Source of the DNA: Liquidambar formosana
Taxonomy: Eukaryota > Streptophyta > Magnoliopsida > Saxifragales > Altingiaceae
NCBI GenBank assembly: GCA_039720395.1
Contig: CM077826.1
Location: 21,267,053 to 21,331,052 of the forward strand
Direction: 5' to 3'
DNA: 64,000 nt
Shown: piece by piece, positions 43,330-55,500 of the stretch
Numbering within the stretch: position 1 is the first letter of the stretch
How the letters are laid out: every line of letters begins with the position of its first letter
Notes under the pieces: model-generated
The model's input: only the letters and a program-made list of their open reading frames with translations
What the model was told of the DNA's origin: nothing
Databases searched by the model: none
Position numbers and translations under genes: made by a program

Positions 43330-46300
43330 ATGGCAAAGGCTATGTTTGACACAGTTAAAATAGAAAAATTAAATAATATAAACTTTCGAATTTGGAAAAG
43401 GAGAATTTCATTTCTCTTAATACATGAAAAGACTCTATATGTTCTCACAAAAGAAAAACCAATAGAAATTTCAGATGACCCAAACACTTTGAAATTAAAA
43501 GAAAAGTGGGAAGAAGATGATATACTTGCAAGAGCATCCATCTTAAATCATATGCAAGATGATTTAATTCCTCTCTATAAAGATTTGAAGTCTGCAAAAG
43601 AAATCATGAATGCTCTTGAGGATAAATATGGACCAAAATCCGATACCTATATACAATTATTATTAGATAAGTATACAAGACTTCAAATGTCCGAAAATGA
43701 TAGCATAGGGGATTATGTGCTAAAGATGGAAATCATAGCAAAAGATCTATCTATCGCTGGGCATTCAATTTCTGACAAAATGCAAGTATGCACTATCCTT
43801 AATAGTCTTCCAAAATCATGGGATCATGTAGTGACTTCAATAACTTATGGACAAGGAAAATTGTCCATGAACACATTACCTGCACTATTGGCCCTTGAAG
43901 AGGAAAGAATGAATAGAAGAAAGAAAGAAAAAGGACGTGGAAACTTGATGTTAGCAGAGGAAACCTCAAAACAACAATCAAAGAAAAACTCTTGGAAACC
44001 AAGAGGCAAGAAATCAAATTCCAAAGTATCCAAGTCAAAGAAAGATAAAACTTGTTTTAATTGTGGTAAGAAGGGTCATTTCCAAATCGATTGTCGAAAA
44101 CCAAAGAAAAAGAAAATCAATGATAAAAGAGAGATGGTCATGACAGTCTCTGAAGCAATGGTAACACAAGAAGCGGAAGATCATTGGTGGATCGATTCAG
44201 GAGCTACAAAACATGTTACAAAGAACAGAAATATCTTCACAACTTATAAAGAGAAGGCACAAGGAGAGCACCGACTCTACATGGGAAACGATACATATAT
44301 AGATGTACTAGGCGAAGGTAATTGTAAAATTTCTTATAAAGAATCTAATTTAATACTTCAAAATGTATTGTATTCTCCGAATATTCGGAGAAATCTGATT
44401 TCTGTGTCTGTACTTGAAAAAAAGGGATTTGAGGTTCGATTTAAATCTGGTCATGTAACTATTGGAAAGGATGGATGTATCCTTCTAAAAGGTGTAAGAA
44501 TTAATGATATGTACTCAATAAAGGATATTCCATTTTTCGATTACATTATTATCTCTACTATAAATAATGATTCTTATTTATGGCATTTAAGATTAGGACA
44601 CATAAATAAAGCAAAAATGGCAAGAATGTGCCAAATGGGATTACTACCTATAATAAATCCGATTGAATATGATACATGTGAACCATGTATCAAAGGTAAA
44701 CTAACTAAGAAATCTTTTTCTAAAAGTTGGAAATCATCGGATTTACTTGACGTAGTACACTTATACATATGTGGACCTTTAAGAACAAAAACACATAGAT
44801 GAATGGAATACTTTATAACATTTACTGATGATTATTCAAGGCATGGGTATATCTATTTAATAAAATATAAGTCAGATGCTATCGACAAATTTAAAGAATT
44901 TAAAATAGAAGTAGAAACTCAATTAGGTAGACCCATAAAAGCTTTGAATAATGATAAAGGAGGGGAATATGAAACTTTTGATGAATTTTGCAAAAACTGT
45001 GGGATAAGGCATATTTACACTATGCCATATACTCTAGAACAAAATGGAATTGCAGAAAGAAGAAATAGAACTCTAATGGATATGACAAGATCCATGATGG
45101 CATATGCTGATTTACCTTTACATTTTTGGGGTGAAGCCTTGTCAACTGCAGCATATATTCTGAATAGAGTTAAAACAAAAGCCAAACCCTTAACACCTTA
45201 TGAGTTATGGACTGGTCATAAACCTGACATTTCAAACTTAAGAGTTTGGGGATGTAAGGCGCATGTGTTGATACCAAAACCTCTTAGAAATAAATTAGGT
45301 AATAAGACATGGGAATGTCATTTTATTGGATATCCTGACAATGGTAGTGGATATCGGTTTTTCCATTCAGAAAAGGGATTAATTGAAAGTAGGGATGCCC
45401 ATTTTATGGAAACCACTAACATGATGACACCTTTGGAAAATATAAAACTCTTAGATGAAGATCAAGAGATGCCCACTTTACAAGAAAATTTCCCTATTAA
45501 TCAAGAAATGATTAATAGTGAGGAAATTAATGAACCTTCTTCAAATATTCAGAATAGTGAGAGGAAAAGACCAAGGGAACCATCTGTAAAATTGAAAAAT
45601 TATTATGTCTTCAGTATAGAAGATATAGAAGATCTAAGTGAAGACCCTAAAAGTTTCTCTGAAGCCATGAAAATGGATGATAGCAAGGAATGGCACAAGG
45701 CTATGAAAGAGGAACTAGACTCTATAGAAAACAATGGAGTATAGGAACTTGTTGATCTACCAAAGGGTAGAAAATCAATTGGATGCAAGTGGGTTCTCAA
45801 AAAGAAATTAAAAGCAGATGGAACTTTGGATAAATATAAAGCAAAATTAGTGGCAAAGGGTTACACACAAAAACCCGGTATAGACTTTGTGGATACATAT
45901 TCACCTGTGGCAAAATTTACATCAATTAGAATTCTCATGTCAATTGTGGCTAGATTAGATCTAGAGCTACATCAGATGGATGTCAAAACCGCATTCCTCA
46001 ATGGGGAATTAAAGGAAGACATCTATATGAATCAACCTGAAGGTTTTCAAATAGAAGGACATGAGAATAAAGTCTGTAAACTAAAAAGATCTTTATATGG
46101 ACTCAAACAATCTTCAAGACAATGGTATTTGAAGTTCCACCAAGCTATCCTTGGATTAGGATATGAAATGAGTCCACTAGATCACTGTGTATATATATTA
46201 AAGTCCAAAGAAAAGTTAGCAATATTATCATTATATGTTGATGATATATTACTAGCAGGAAATGATATGGATATAATGAACAAAACAAAGAAATACCTAG

Positions 46301-47139
46301 GATCTAGATTTGAAATGAAAGATATGGGAGAAGCTTCCTATGTATTAGGAATTAAAATTTCTAGAGATAGGAATTCAAGATTATTATATCTAGATCAAGA
46401 AAAATATCTAGAAAAAGTACTTAAAAGGTTTAACATGGAAAAATGTAAACCAATAAGTACACCTGTTTGCAAAGGCTTAAGCCTAAGCAAGTCTATGTGT
46501 TCACAAAATGAGGAAGAACAAAAAGATATGATACAAATCCCTTATGCCCAGGCTGTGGGCAGTCTCATGTATGCTATGACAAGCACAAGGCTTGACATAT
46601 GTCATGCAGTTGGATTGGTAAGCAGATATCAAGCCAATCCAGGAAAGACACATTGGCAAGCAGTAAAGAGGATATTCAGATATTTACAAGGAACTAAAGG
46701 TATGAAACTTTGTTTTGGTTTAAAAGATCTAGAGATTGTAGGCTACGGTGATGCAGATTTTGCAGGTGATATAGATGATAGAAAGTCTACTAGTGGCTAC
46801 ATATTTATGGTAGGCGGAACCGCTGTTTCTTGGTTAAGTAAGAAACAAGGTTGTGTTGCAAAATTCACTATGGAATCTGAATACATAGCATGTAGCACAG
46901 CAACAAGTACTGTAGTTTGGATAAAGCGCTTTATGGATAATTTGAAATTAGGTATACCAAATAGACCAGTCAATGTGTATTGTGATAATCAGTCTGCCAT
47001 CGCTTTGATAAAAAGTGGAGCAAATAGCTCAAAAGGAAAACATATTGACGTGAGCTACCACTATATACAAGATATAGTGGAGAGGGAGAAATCAAAATCG
47101 AATATATACCCTCTGAAAGGATGGTGGCTGATCCCATGA
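43330..47139 (+). pseudogene. Copia gag-pol polyprotein (two stops, one late frameshift)
   Basis: Start chosen at ATG 43330 (MAKAMFDTVKIEKLNN). Gag with RLQMSENDSIGDYVLKME; zinc knuckle CFNCGKKGHFQIDC near 44052; protease DHWWIDSGATKHV (DSGA intact) near 44180; integrase zinc finger LWHLRLGHINKA to CEPCIKGK near 44580-44700. TGA at 44800. Integrase core YFITFTDDYSRHGY, NNDKGGEYETFDEF, QNGIAERRNRTL (acidic triad visible). TAG at 45742 where a Trp is usual. Reverse transcriptase KWVLKKKLKADG, VDTYSPVAKFTSIR, LSLYVDDILLAGND near 46233; RNase H GYGDADFAGDIDDRKSTSGY and YCDNQSAIALIKSG. One missing base near 47090 shifts the C-terminus (expected end near 47205) out of frame. An intact relative would make all enzymes for its own copying. 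Confidence 0.92.
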
Positions 47140-47205
47140 CCAAGGGATTATCTTTGGAAAAGTTCAGAGAGCATGTGGCTACAATGGGATTAAGAAACAC
47201 CTAGG

Positions 47206-47838
47206 TGTTGTAGAAAAGCATGCAGTATAGTGCATCATTGGATGGATCTTGGGGACGCCTGAGAAGAACAAGATGATGCGACTCTATCTATTTATGGGAA
47301 AATATTGGTCAAAAATAAGATAGAGGACACTAGCGAGGTAACGAGGTTATGACAAGAACGATTGAGGATGTAAAGTTCACAATAAACACCTAATTGATTC
47401 TGCATAACACTTAGGCGCATAGTGTTAAAGTCGCTGATAAATTGAATCAAGGAAAACCTTTGCGATGACCTAGAAGGAAGTACTTGATCTAAAAATCGAG
47501 CGCAGGTCAACACTATTTGTGTTTGGCTGAAGTCGCCAATAGTAACTGGGGTGGTGAACTATGGTTCCTTGTTACAGGTATATTGGTGCAATTCACTTGA
47601 AATAGAGTGAATAGAAGTCGTCTATAACATATCAAGAAATTGATATATTGGGAAATAGACGTGGTCAGAAAAGAATGGTAAAAGCGTGTGCACGTATGGT
47701 CATACCATCATCTGACGTCGATCTGAAGAAAATTCAGATGAAAGTTAGTGCCCAATTGAAAAATTCTGGAGGATATTCAACCGTGGTAACTAACTAGAGG
47801 AAGTTATCATGTTATCTCATATTTGTTAAGTGGGAGAT
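47206..47838 (+). other. Copia 3' untranslated region and polypurine tract
   Basis: No coding signal. It ends AAGTGGGAGAT at 47828-47838, the polypurine tract, directly before the 3' LTR. Confidence 0.7.
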
Positions 47839-48240
47839 TGAAGAATTTCATTATGACAGACATGAGATACGGTGTACATCACTACACCGTATTATTTACT
47901 TTAGGATTATAACTTCTAAGAGAGAGAATCCCAATTTCCCATGTAGGAGAAAAGATAGGGTGTATGATGGTTTATTGTAAAGAATGAACCATCACACCCC
48001 ATTGGTGATTGAATAGGTATGACTATTGAGAAGAGGTCATGAGTCATCATAGGTGTCTAATGACCATGGTCACAATTGATACCTTTTGGGTGTCTATAAA
48101 TACACCCTACAACAACCCTTCTCTCATTCATCAAATATAACAGTACGTATGTATTCTCTCCTTCCCAAACTCCTACATGTGATACATAGTCTAACGACAG
48201 TAGAGAAATCATTTATTGTTCTACCTTCCAGAATCCATCA
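47839..48240 (+). repeat. 3' LTR of the Copia element
   Basis: 402 bp, direct repeat of 41626-42042 with about 14 substitutions and a 15-bp deletion that removes the centre of the palindrome present in the 5' LTR. Confidence 0.93.
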
Positions 48241-48245
48241 ATATT

Positions 48246-49312
48246 ATTTGACATTAAACACTACTCTATTAAATTTAACTTAGCCTTGAGTAATGTAATT
48301 ATAGTTAGAGGTCGCTCTAAATAATTGAAATTTGCATGTATAAGTTGGAGCATGAAAACATAATTAATAATGAAAAGAATTGAGCCAAAAGTTAGACCAA
48401 TCCGCCTCACCTGTGCCAACTCATGTCTAACCCAAACCTTCAAATTTGAATTCGGGTTAGGCAACATGAGTTTGTAACTTTGGGTTGGATTGGACATGGA
48501 ATGGACAGAGAGTTCTACCATCCGGATTGAATGTGGGTTGACTTCTCAACCCACCTGACTTGCACCTGAATTAAGACTGCGCCCAATAAGCTATCTTGCC
48601 CCTATCAAATAGGCAGGGAAAAAAAAAAAAAGCTCTCTTGCATGGCTTAATTGTAACACGTGGCCACATTGGGCCCCTCCCCCTAATAGAAAAAAATTAA
48701 AAAGCATTAGTAATTAGCTACTGGAGTTCAGCAGGCTGGGTTTGGGTGAAATTGATGGCGACCTAGCCCAATTGTGCAGGTTGAACTGGATGTGCATTAT
48801 CCAACCCTTCCCAAGTCCGAACATCTATCCATGGTGCTCACCTAAGCTTGAGTTTGGGTTTGTACATATGGGTAGTGCCGTTCTAGAATAAATATTAAAT
48901 ACCCTTTATAAACTAATATTTTATAATTTGCACTCAACAGCTAGGTCAAATTATCAACCAACCTCACATACTCATGTACCATACCTGGTAACTCCTTATA
49001 GAATGTAGAAAATGCAGAACTAACTTAATCGAGTTAGGATTATATTTACTTTTCTAAAATAGAACTTTCATTTTTTTTAAAAACATTATTATCATTATTA
49101 TTATTAGTATTAATTAATTCATAATATTTTTATTTTTTAATTTTATTTTTTTTGGATTAGCAATTAGGGATATCTCAAATCTTACTCCTACCAAGGTAGC
49201 ATAAACTAATCTTTAAGAGCACACACTAAGTTTGAAGATCACACACAAAGTCTGACCGATTGATCAACCTGGTAGGTTTCCTAATATAGATTTATTTCGT
49301 TTTTCAGACTTT
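48246..49312. other. Intergenic; decayed hAT-like passages
   Basis: 48380-48850 contains GGGTTGGATTGGACATG and CTTCTCAACCCACCTGAC type words like those in the hAT-like element at 57514-58177, without clear ends. At 48990-49070 it matches the 3' flank of the broken kinase (12050-12095), which supports segmental duplication. No gene. Confidence 0.45.
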
Positions 49313-49552
49313 AAGGGCGGTTTGGCAAACCTGAAAACCTGACCAGTTGGAGACAAGTCTAACCAGTTTTGATTTCACACTGTTTGGTAAGTCTCATTTT
49401 TCCTATTAATTAGTTCAATTTTGTTCTGAAAATAAGACATAAACACAATTTTTTTTCAAACCAACTGTGAGTTGGTTTATTTAAAAACCAAATAACATTT
49501 ATGAATTGGATCTAGTCTGATCCAGTTTTTAAAATTCTCAAACAGGCCCTTA
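49313..49552. mobile_element. MITE, copy A (Tourist/hAT-like, ~240 bp)
   Basis: The ends TAAGGGCGGTTTGGCAAACC and, reverse complemented, TAAGGGCCTGTTTGAGAATT form terminal inverted repeats. The same element in opposite orientation lies at 59408-59663. The target duplication is not resolved. Confidence 0.6.
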
Positions 49553-50227
49553 GAATCTTTTAGCAAGCCCAGTTAAACAAAAGGAGAGTTTTCAACAAAG
49601 GCCCAACATTGAACTTTAAAAATGCAATGATGCCATCCTGAACCATGTGGGTTGAGCTCTCTTTCAACCCGCCAAATTTGCAGCCCTTACTATCAACATT
49701 TACGTTTCCCAACTATTTTGGGTTTGAAAGGGCTGAATCAAAATTTGTAGTTTTCCGTTTTCCACTAGCCAGCAAGCCAATAAAAAAAAGGTACTGTTAT
49801 TTGAATTTCTACAGTATAGAGCAATAGATTGCCATGTTAAACATGTTCCACTTTCTGGCATATATATCGTTTACACTTCAAAAATCATACTGTTTCCTGA
49901 GGCAACCAAATGAAACTTCAGGTTTTCCATCAGAAAATGACTTCTATTGAGACAGAATAAAGCAAATGAAATTATAATTTTGGTGCATTTCCATTCACAT
50001 ACTTTCCAGAAAGAAAAAAAAAAAAAAATCTGTAGATGAATTGATTTGAAAACACTTCGAAGGTTCACAACACTATAAAGGTACCCTTTCACACTAACAT
50101 AAGAGTACAAATAGATACTAAGAATGAGAAAAGTTCATAACCCAACGTACCACCATTACGCAATTTATTCTTAAGAAGTTGAATCAAACTAAGAACTTTT
50201 AGGCACGCAAAAACGAGTGTATAATAA

Positions 50228-52508
50228 CTATCTAGCATTGGGAACCATTTCAAATTCAAGCTCGACTTGGTGTGCATTTCTTAGTGTTGTCTCCCTACTC
50301 GCCATCCCCTGACCTCCTTCAGAAGCCATTTCCAATGCCAAACATTCCTTTAATTCCACCACCACATGACTCATGTCTGGCCTTTGGATTGCAGTTGGTG
50401 GTACACATGACATGGCTATCTCCACAGCTTTCCAAGCGGAATTGGTGCTGAAATCTCCATGTAACCTTTGATCCACTATGTTTTGGATATCCCCTCTTTC
50501 AATAATAGGCCTAACCCATTGAATTATATGAACAGCCTTGGGGCCTCTTATTATCGCGTGATGTCCTGTAATTAGCTCCATCAGGACAATCCCAAAGCTG
50601 TAGACATCACTTTTCTTGTTGAACTTTCCAGTTCTTTGATATCTGCATGGAGAACACCAGTTATTAGATTAATAAAACAATCCAAAACTACAGATAATAG
50701 ATCCTTTTTTCTTTTCCTTTTCTTTAATAAATTATCAAAATCCTACCATGTCTTAGGATTGTAAGCTCACAAAATAAGCGCTTTCAGCTTCCTATAAAGT
50801 GTTTAAGCCAACTATCAAGGGGAACAAACAAAGACGTGCATCCTGTAATGTCCTACTTTCCATGCCAAAAGCCTTGTGTTGGCTAATTTCCATGCTAAAA
50901 GCCTTGTGTTGTAATGTTTTTTTATTTTTTTCCCTTTATTTATTTATTTATTTATTATTATTATTTTTTTTTTGGGTGATTTTTCACATCCAAATCTTGA
51001 TGTGTGCAGATTACTTTGTCTTCTACAAACAAAACTTCATTTTTTTATTTTTTATTTTTTTTCAAATCTATTTAGGAGTAAGATTTTTCTACTAAGTCAA
51101 TTTTCTATTTGCTTTTTCGAATTTTGTTTGAGTCCTCTGTTACAACTTGCAATCTTCACAAGGTAAAATATATCTACCTGTGCCTATTAGCAAGTTTAGA
51201 GAGTTGTTATTTTGACTAGAATAACACTTACTCAGGATCTATGTATGCGGGCGTGCCAGCAGCATCAGTATATACATGACTGTCACCTTCATTTTTGAAA
51301 TCTCTAGACAACCCAAAGTCAGCTATCTTCGCTTGCGATCTTTCATCTAGTAAAATGTTAGCAGTCTTCATGTCCCTGTGGATTATAGGTGGCTTGCAGC
51401 CATTATGTAGATACTCCAGTCCTACAATCCCAATAAACTATCAGTCAACTACCTTTAAAGAAGAATGAAAAAAATATTGAAGGAATATAATTATGTCACA
51501 GATCTGATTGCAGACCTTGTGCTGCATCTATGGCAATTTGAAGTCTCTTTTGCCAATTCAAAACACTTGTGTTTGTCTCTGCAGCAAAAATATATAAATT
51601 TATTTGCGGTTACTTAGAAAATTAAGATCCTAGTCATGCAATTATGTGATGAACTGAATGAAACATGGAATGTATGTTTATCCACGCAGAGTGTTCATAC
51701 ATATGATGTTTCTGTCCTGTTGCTTTATACTGCGCCTACTTGAACAAATCCTTTTTTTTTTTTTGAAAAAAAGGAAATTTCACAATGTAATAAGTTAAGG
51801 TGCTGTTACAGGTCGTTGACTTAAATATACTCTTTAACTAATAAGTTCAACTTATATCTATAAGTTCTAATGAGTTGTGTAATCAAGAACCTTAGAACAC
51901 AACAGTTAAATACACACCTGATAGATGCTGTCTCAAGTTTCCATTAGCCATGTACTCATAAACAAGCACCATGTGTGAACCCTTATTGCAGTACCCAATG
52001 AAAGAAACCAAATTTATATGATGAGTTCTCATCAAGAGTTGCGCCTGCATTTTAAAATTGTGCACAATCATATATAGCTAAGTGAAAATTGTTTAGGTGC
52101 ATTTCTCAAGTAGTCTTGTTTCAGCAACAGATTGGAATTCAAGTACTCCTTCCGTCCCACAAAGATAGGCAATTTTTGCTACCTTATTTATTTATTTTTA
52201 TTTTTAAAATCCCAAAATGTTTATCCATTTTGAAAAGTCAAACATGGCCTATCTTGGAGGGAGTAATATATAGAGAACACTGTCTGGAGTTCCGTATCTA
52301 ACCTCAGCTCGAAATTCCTTAGGGCCTTGCTTCGATGATGGAGAACGCACCTTGACAGCAACTTGATTGCCATTTTTTAATGTGCCAAAATAAACTTTTC
52401 CAAATCCTCCTTCTCCAATAATTGTTCTAAAGCTATTAGTAATACTTACAACCTCAGAGTAAGTAAACTCTTGATTTTTTGACTTAAATAAACCTTCTTT
52501 GTTGGATC
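50228..52508 (-). CDS. Intact receptor kinase: kinase domain exons 9-13
   Basis: Exon 9 (52508-52303) has the glycine-rich loop [11 protein letters not shown] (about 598-608) and VAVKV with Lys619. Exon 10 (52044-51918) has [17 protein letters not shown] and [14 protein letters not shown]. Exon 11 (51578-51516) has [15 protein letters not shown]. Exon 12 (51421-51232) has [13 protein letters not shown] with Asp715, ADFGLSRD (DFG 733-735) and GTPAYIDPE. Exon 13 (50642-50228) has [33 protein letters not shown] and a C-tail to TAG at 50228-50230. The kinase is of RD type and all key residues are present, so it should be active. The tail is 27 nt longer than in the broken copy. Confidence 0.92.
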
Positions 52509-55500
52509 CTGCAAACGTATCCACAGAAAACCAGATCATCATAATTGCAATATTCACATATCTATTAAGAATATGTTTTCTGATGTTCACGAGAATATGG
52601 AAAGTCTATGTTGTAAAGTTGTCATGTTTGTGTCTTAAATTAATATCTCCTATGGATTAAATGTGGGGGCCTGAATTTTTTCTAAAATAGCAGTCATTGT
52701 TTGTGGTGCCTAGTCACCAACATGAAGAGCAGCTTACACTCTTGGGGTTGCACCTCCAAATCTATGTGCAGGGACATATTAGCCATTTTAGTTAGTATGA
52801 GAATATTTTTACGCATCTCCTTTATTGCTTGTTAAAAAGTCTATTTGTGATTGGCAAATTCCATGGTGAAACTTAATGTGTTGTAAAGGTCTCAGTCAGT
52901 CTATATGTAAATTGTCCGACATTGAAGATCTGAAGCTTGAAGGTGCACTTTGTGGGATATTTGTCTTCACTCTTCAGGCCTTGGATTTTCACTTTAGGTT
53001 AGTAATATGACCTAGAGACAATGTTAATATAGATAATTAGAACTGATGTTTGAATTCTGTTGATCACAGGGCTGCTTGTGATGTGGATGGGTTTATGTTT
53101 ATGTAGGTTTGTAGTGACTCTCTTTCTCTTTAATGCATAATTCTCACTTGAGCGAGATTAATTGGTATTGCTTGAGCCAGCCCAAGTTAATAGCTAAATA
53201 AGCCTTCCCGCTTGAGCGAGACTAACTTTGCTCAAGCCAACCCAAGTTAGTAATCAGTAGTCAACTTAAGGTTACTCACTCGAGAGAAGTCAACCTGGCT
53301 CGAGCAAGATATGGGGTTTTTGCATCCCAAGAATTTCAAAGTTTCCTATCATGATTGAAACTCTAACCTCTTTCGTGGGGGATTTAATTTGGACAAATAT
53401 AGGGTTTTATTTTGAGGGAATGCGTAAGAAAATTAGACCTAATAACCTTGACAGCCTTCCATTCTTTGTCATTCTCCATCTACATCTTTAGAGAACCAAA
53501 ATACCTAGGCCTTAGATCTGTGTTCTAGAGTAGGGAGTGTCAAACCACACGAATAAACTAGAGTCATTGAGTGTGTGGCTGGACAAGGTCCCCTATTTTT
53601 TTCCACAAGAGTTTCCATGTAAAAATTTCATGTGTACTTGTGTTGATTGGGTTAAGAATTTTTTTTTAAAAAAAATTGATTTGATAAAAATATATCTTTG
53701 ATATATTTTGTTGAATCAATTAATTGAGTTCGGTTTTTATTATGTTGTTTGCACATGATTAATTACTATTCATTTACTCTGAGTTGAATAGGGTTTAAAA
53801 TTAAGTGTACAATACATTGGGTAATTTTGAAAAAGAATCTATTCATCCCCAAGGTTGCAGATATGTGTAATTGGAATTTCATTCTGTTAAAATGTTTTGG
53901 TACTCTTGAATACATTATGAATTTTTTTTCAAGGTCACCATGAACGCAAGACCTCTGGGAGTGTTTCTCTAAGATTATCTTGTTTCCTTGCTTTGGAGTT
54001 CCTGTAAAACCATCAGTGCAAGGCATGTAAAAAAGGTGCTATCACATGGTCAGCATTGGTTAGTGATGAAATGGTTGTGGCATACTAACAAGAACAGAAT
54101 TCGATAGAATTTTAGGCAGGTAAATTTATTAAGTGGCAGGGCACTATAATGGGGTTGGTTTCGTTTGTAAAAATATGGAGTTTTTGAGTATGGTTGTGGT
54201 ATTGCAGTAGTGTTAGGATTTTGAAGAAATGTGTGATTAGTCAGAGCGACCTCTGGTGGGAATAGTGAGCGAGTCTTTGCTTTATTTCTTGACTTTTTGT
54301 AATTTGATTTTATAGGGCTTTTGGCAAGTTGAAGGAACCATCAAACAAGTTAGGATGGAGTTTTATATTTTTTACAAGCAGTCATTCCTATTCAGATTTA
54401 CAACACCAGGAAAAATGAAACAAAGAAAATACCTCTTTGCCTTTTCCTTTGATAGTGCCAAAAGATCATACTCAGAGCGCTTAAAAGGAACAGGACAAGA
54501 ACTGATGCAACAATTGGAACGACAAATTTCTTCTTCTTCTTCTTCTTCTTCTTCTTTGATTCACATAAATCTGACAGACAAAGATTTGGATTTGCGCCCA
54601 CACTTGCATAAAGGGGACATGGTAAAATGTAATGGTGGGTTAGTAATTACGAGAACAATTATCTTGCCATCGTGTAATCACAAGTAGCATTTGAAATATA
54701 AATGACAGATATGAAAGATAGGCAAACCTTAAAACCAATGAACTATTCTTAACCTTTTCCATAACAGCTTGGGGTATTGAACCTGAGAGCTTGTTCCCTG
54801 TTAAATTACTGCACAGACAGTGTAAAATAGATCACCTACATTTACTACCAAGAAGTTTCTATTGCGCGCAATATCAAAGCTCAATAACTTACAGGGTTCT
54901 TAAATATGGCAGTTGGGCTAAGAAGTCTGGCACTGGTCCTGTCAATTCATTGTTTGATAAATCCCTGAACCAAAAAAGAGTTAATAAATTTTTGGATAAA
55001 GAATTCTATTTATTTCACCGAAGATAGTCATTTTTCCAAAACCAAATTCTAGCATAAAAGAGTTCCAAAGAGCTCCGTTTCGTGTATTCTAATTTTCATG
55101 TGGCTTTATGAAAATGGTTTCTATTATGATGATAGGGAATTCCATTCTTTTCTGCAGATTTTAGCTTCTATCATGGTCTTTCATTATTAGGTAATTATGT
55201 GCACGTATTTAGCTCCAATTAATAACCGCCAACAAAGAATTGATCATATGTCTTTTTCTTAGCAAGTTTGATCTTTGTAATTTAGGATGTCAATTGCAGC
55301 ATGCCATTATTAACACATTTTGAATTAATGATTACATAAAGTGATAAAACATTATGACATATGAGGCAGTTGATGAGAAGAAAAGGAGGGATTAATGGAA
55401 TACTTTTACATAATTACCTCTCAGTTAATTGCATTACTTTTTCTCTCCTTTAAGAAAATAATTAAAAAAATTAGTAGGTGAACCACGCTTTTAATGTAAG

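Larger units (their letters stand above)
41626..48240 (+). mobile_element. Full-length Ty1/Copia retrotransposon with 5-bp target duplication
   Basis: ATATT precedes (41621-41625) and follows (48241-48245). LTRs of 417 and 402 bp begin TGAAGAATTTC and end TCTATCA or TCCATCA. Primer site at 42044, polypurine tract before 47839. The coding region keeps one frame for gag, protease, integrase and reverse transcriptase with two in-frame stops (44800-44802 and 45742-45744) and a frameshift near 47090. About 14 substitutions plus one 15-bp gap separate the LTRs, so it is moderately old. It is not autonomous now. Lineage within Copia not assigned. Confidence 0.93.

Noticed and set aside
49871..50110. 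79-aa ORF downstream of the intact kinase
   Set aside because: AT-rich 3' flank; no motif and no homology to the kinase tail.
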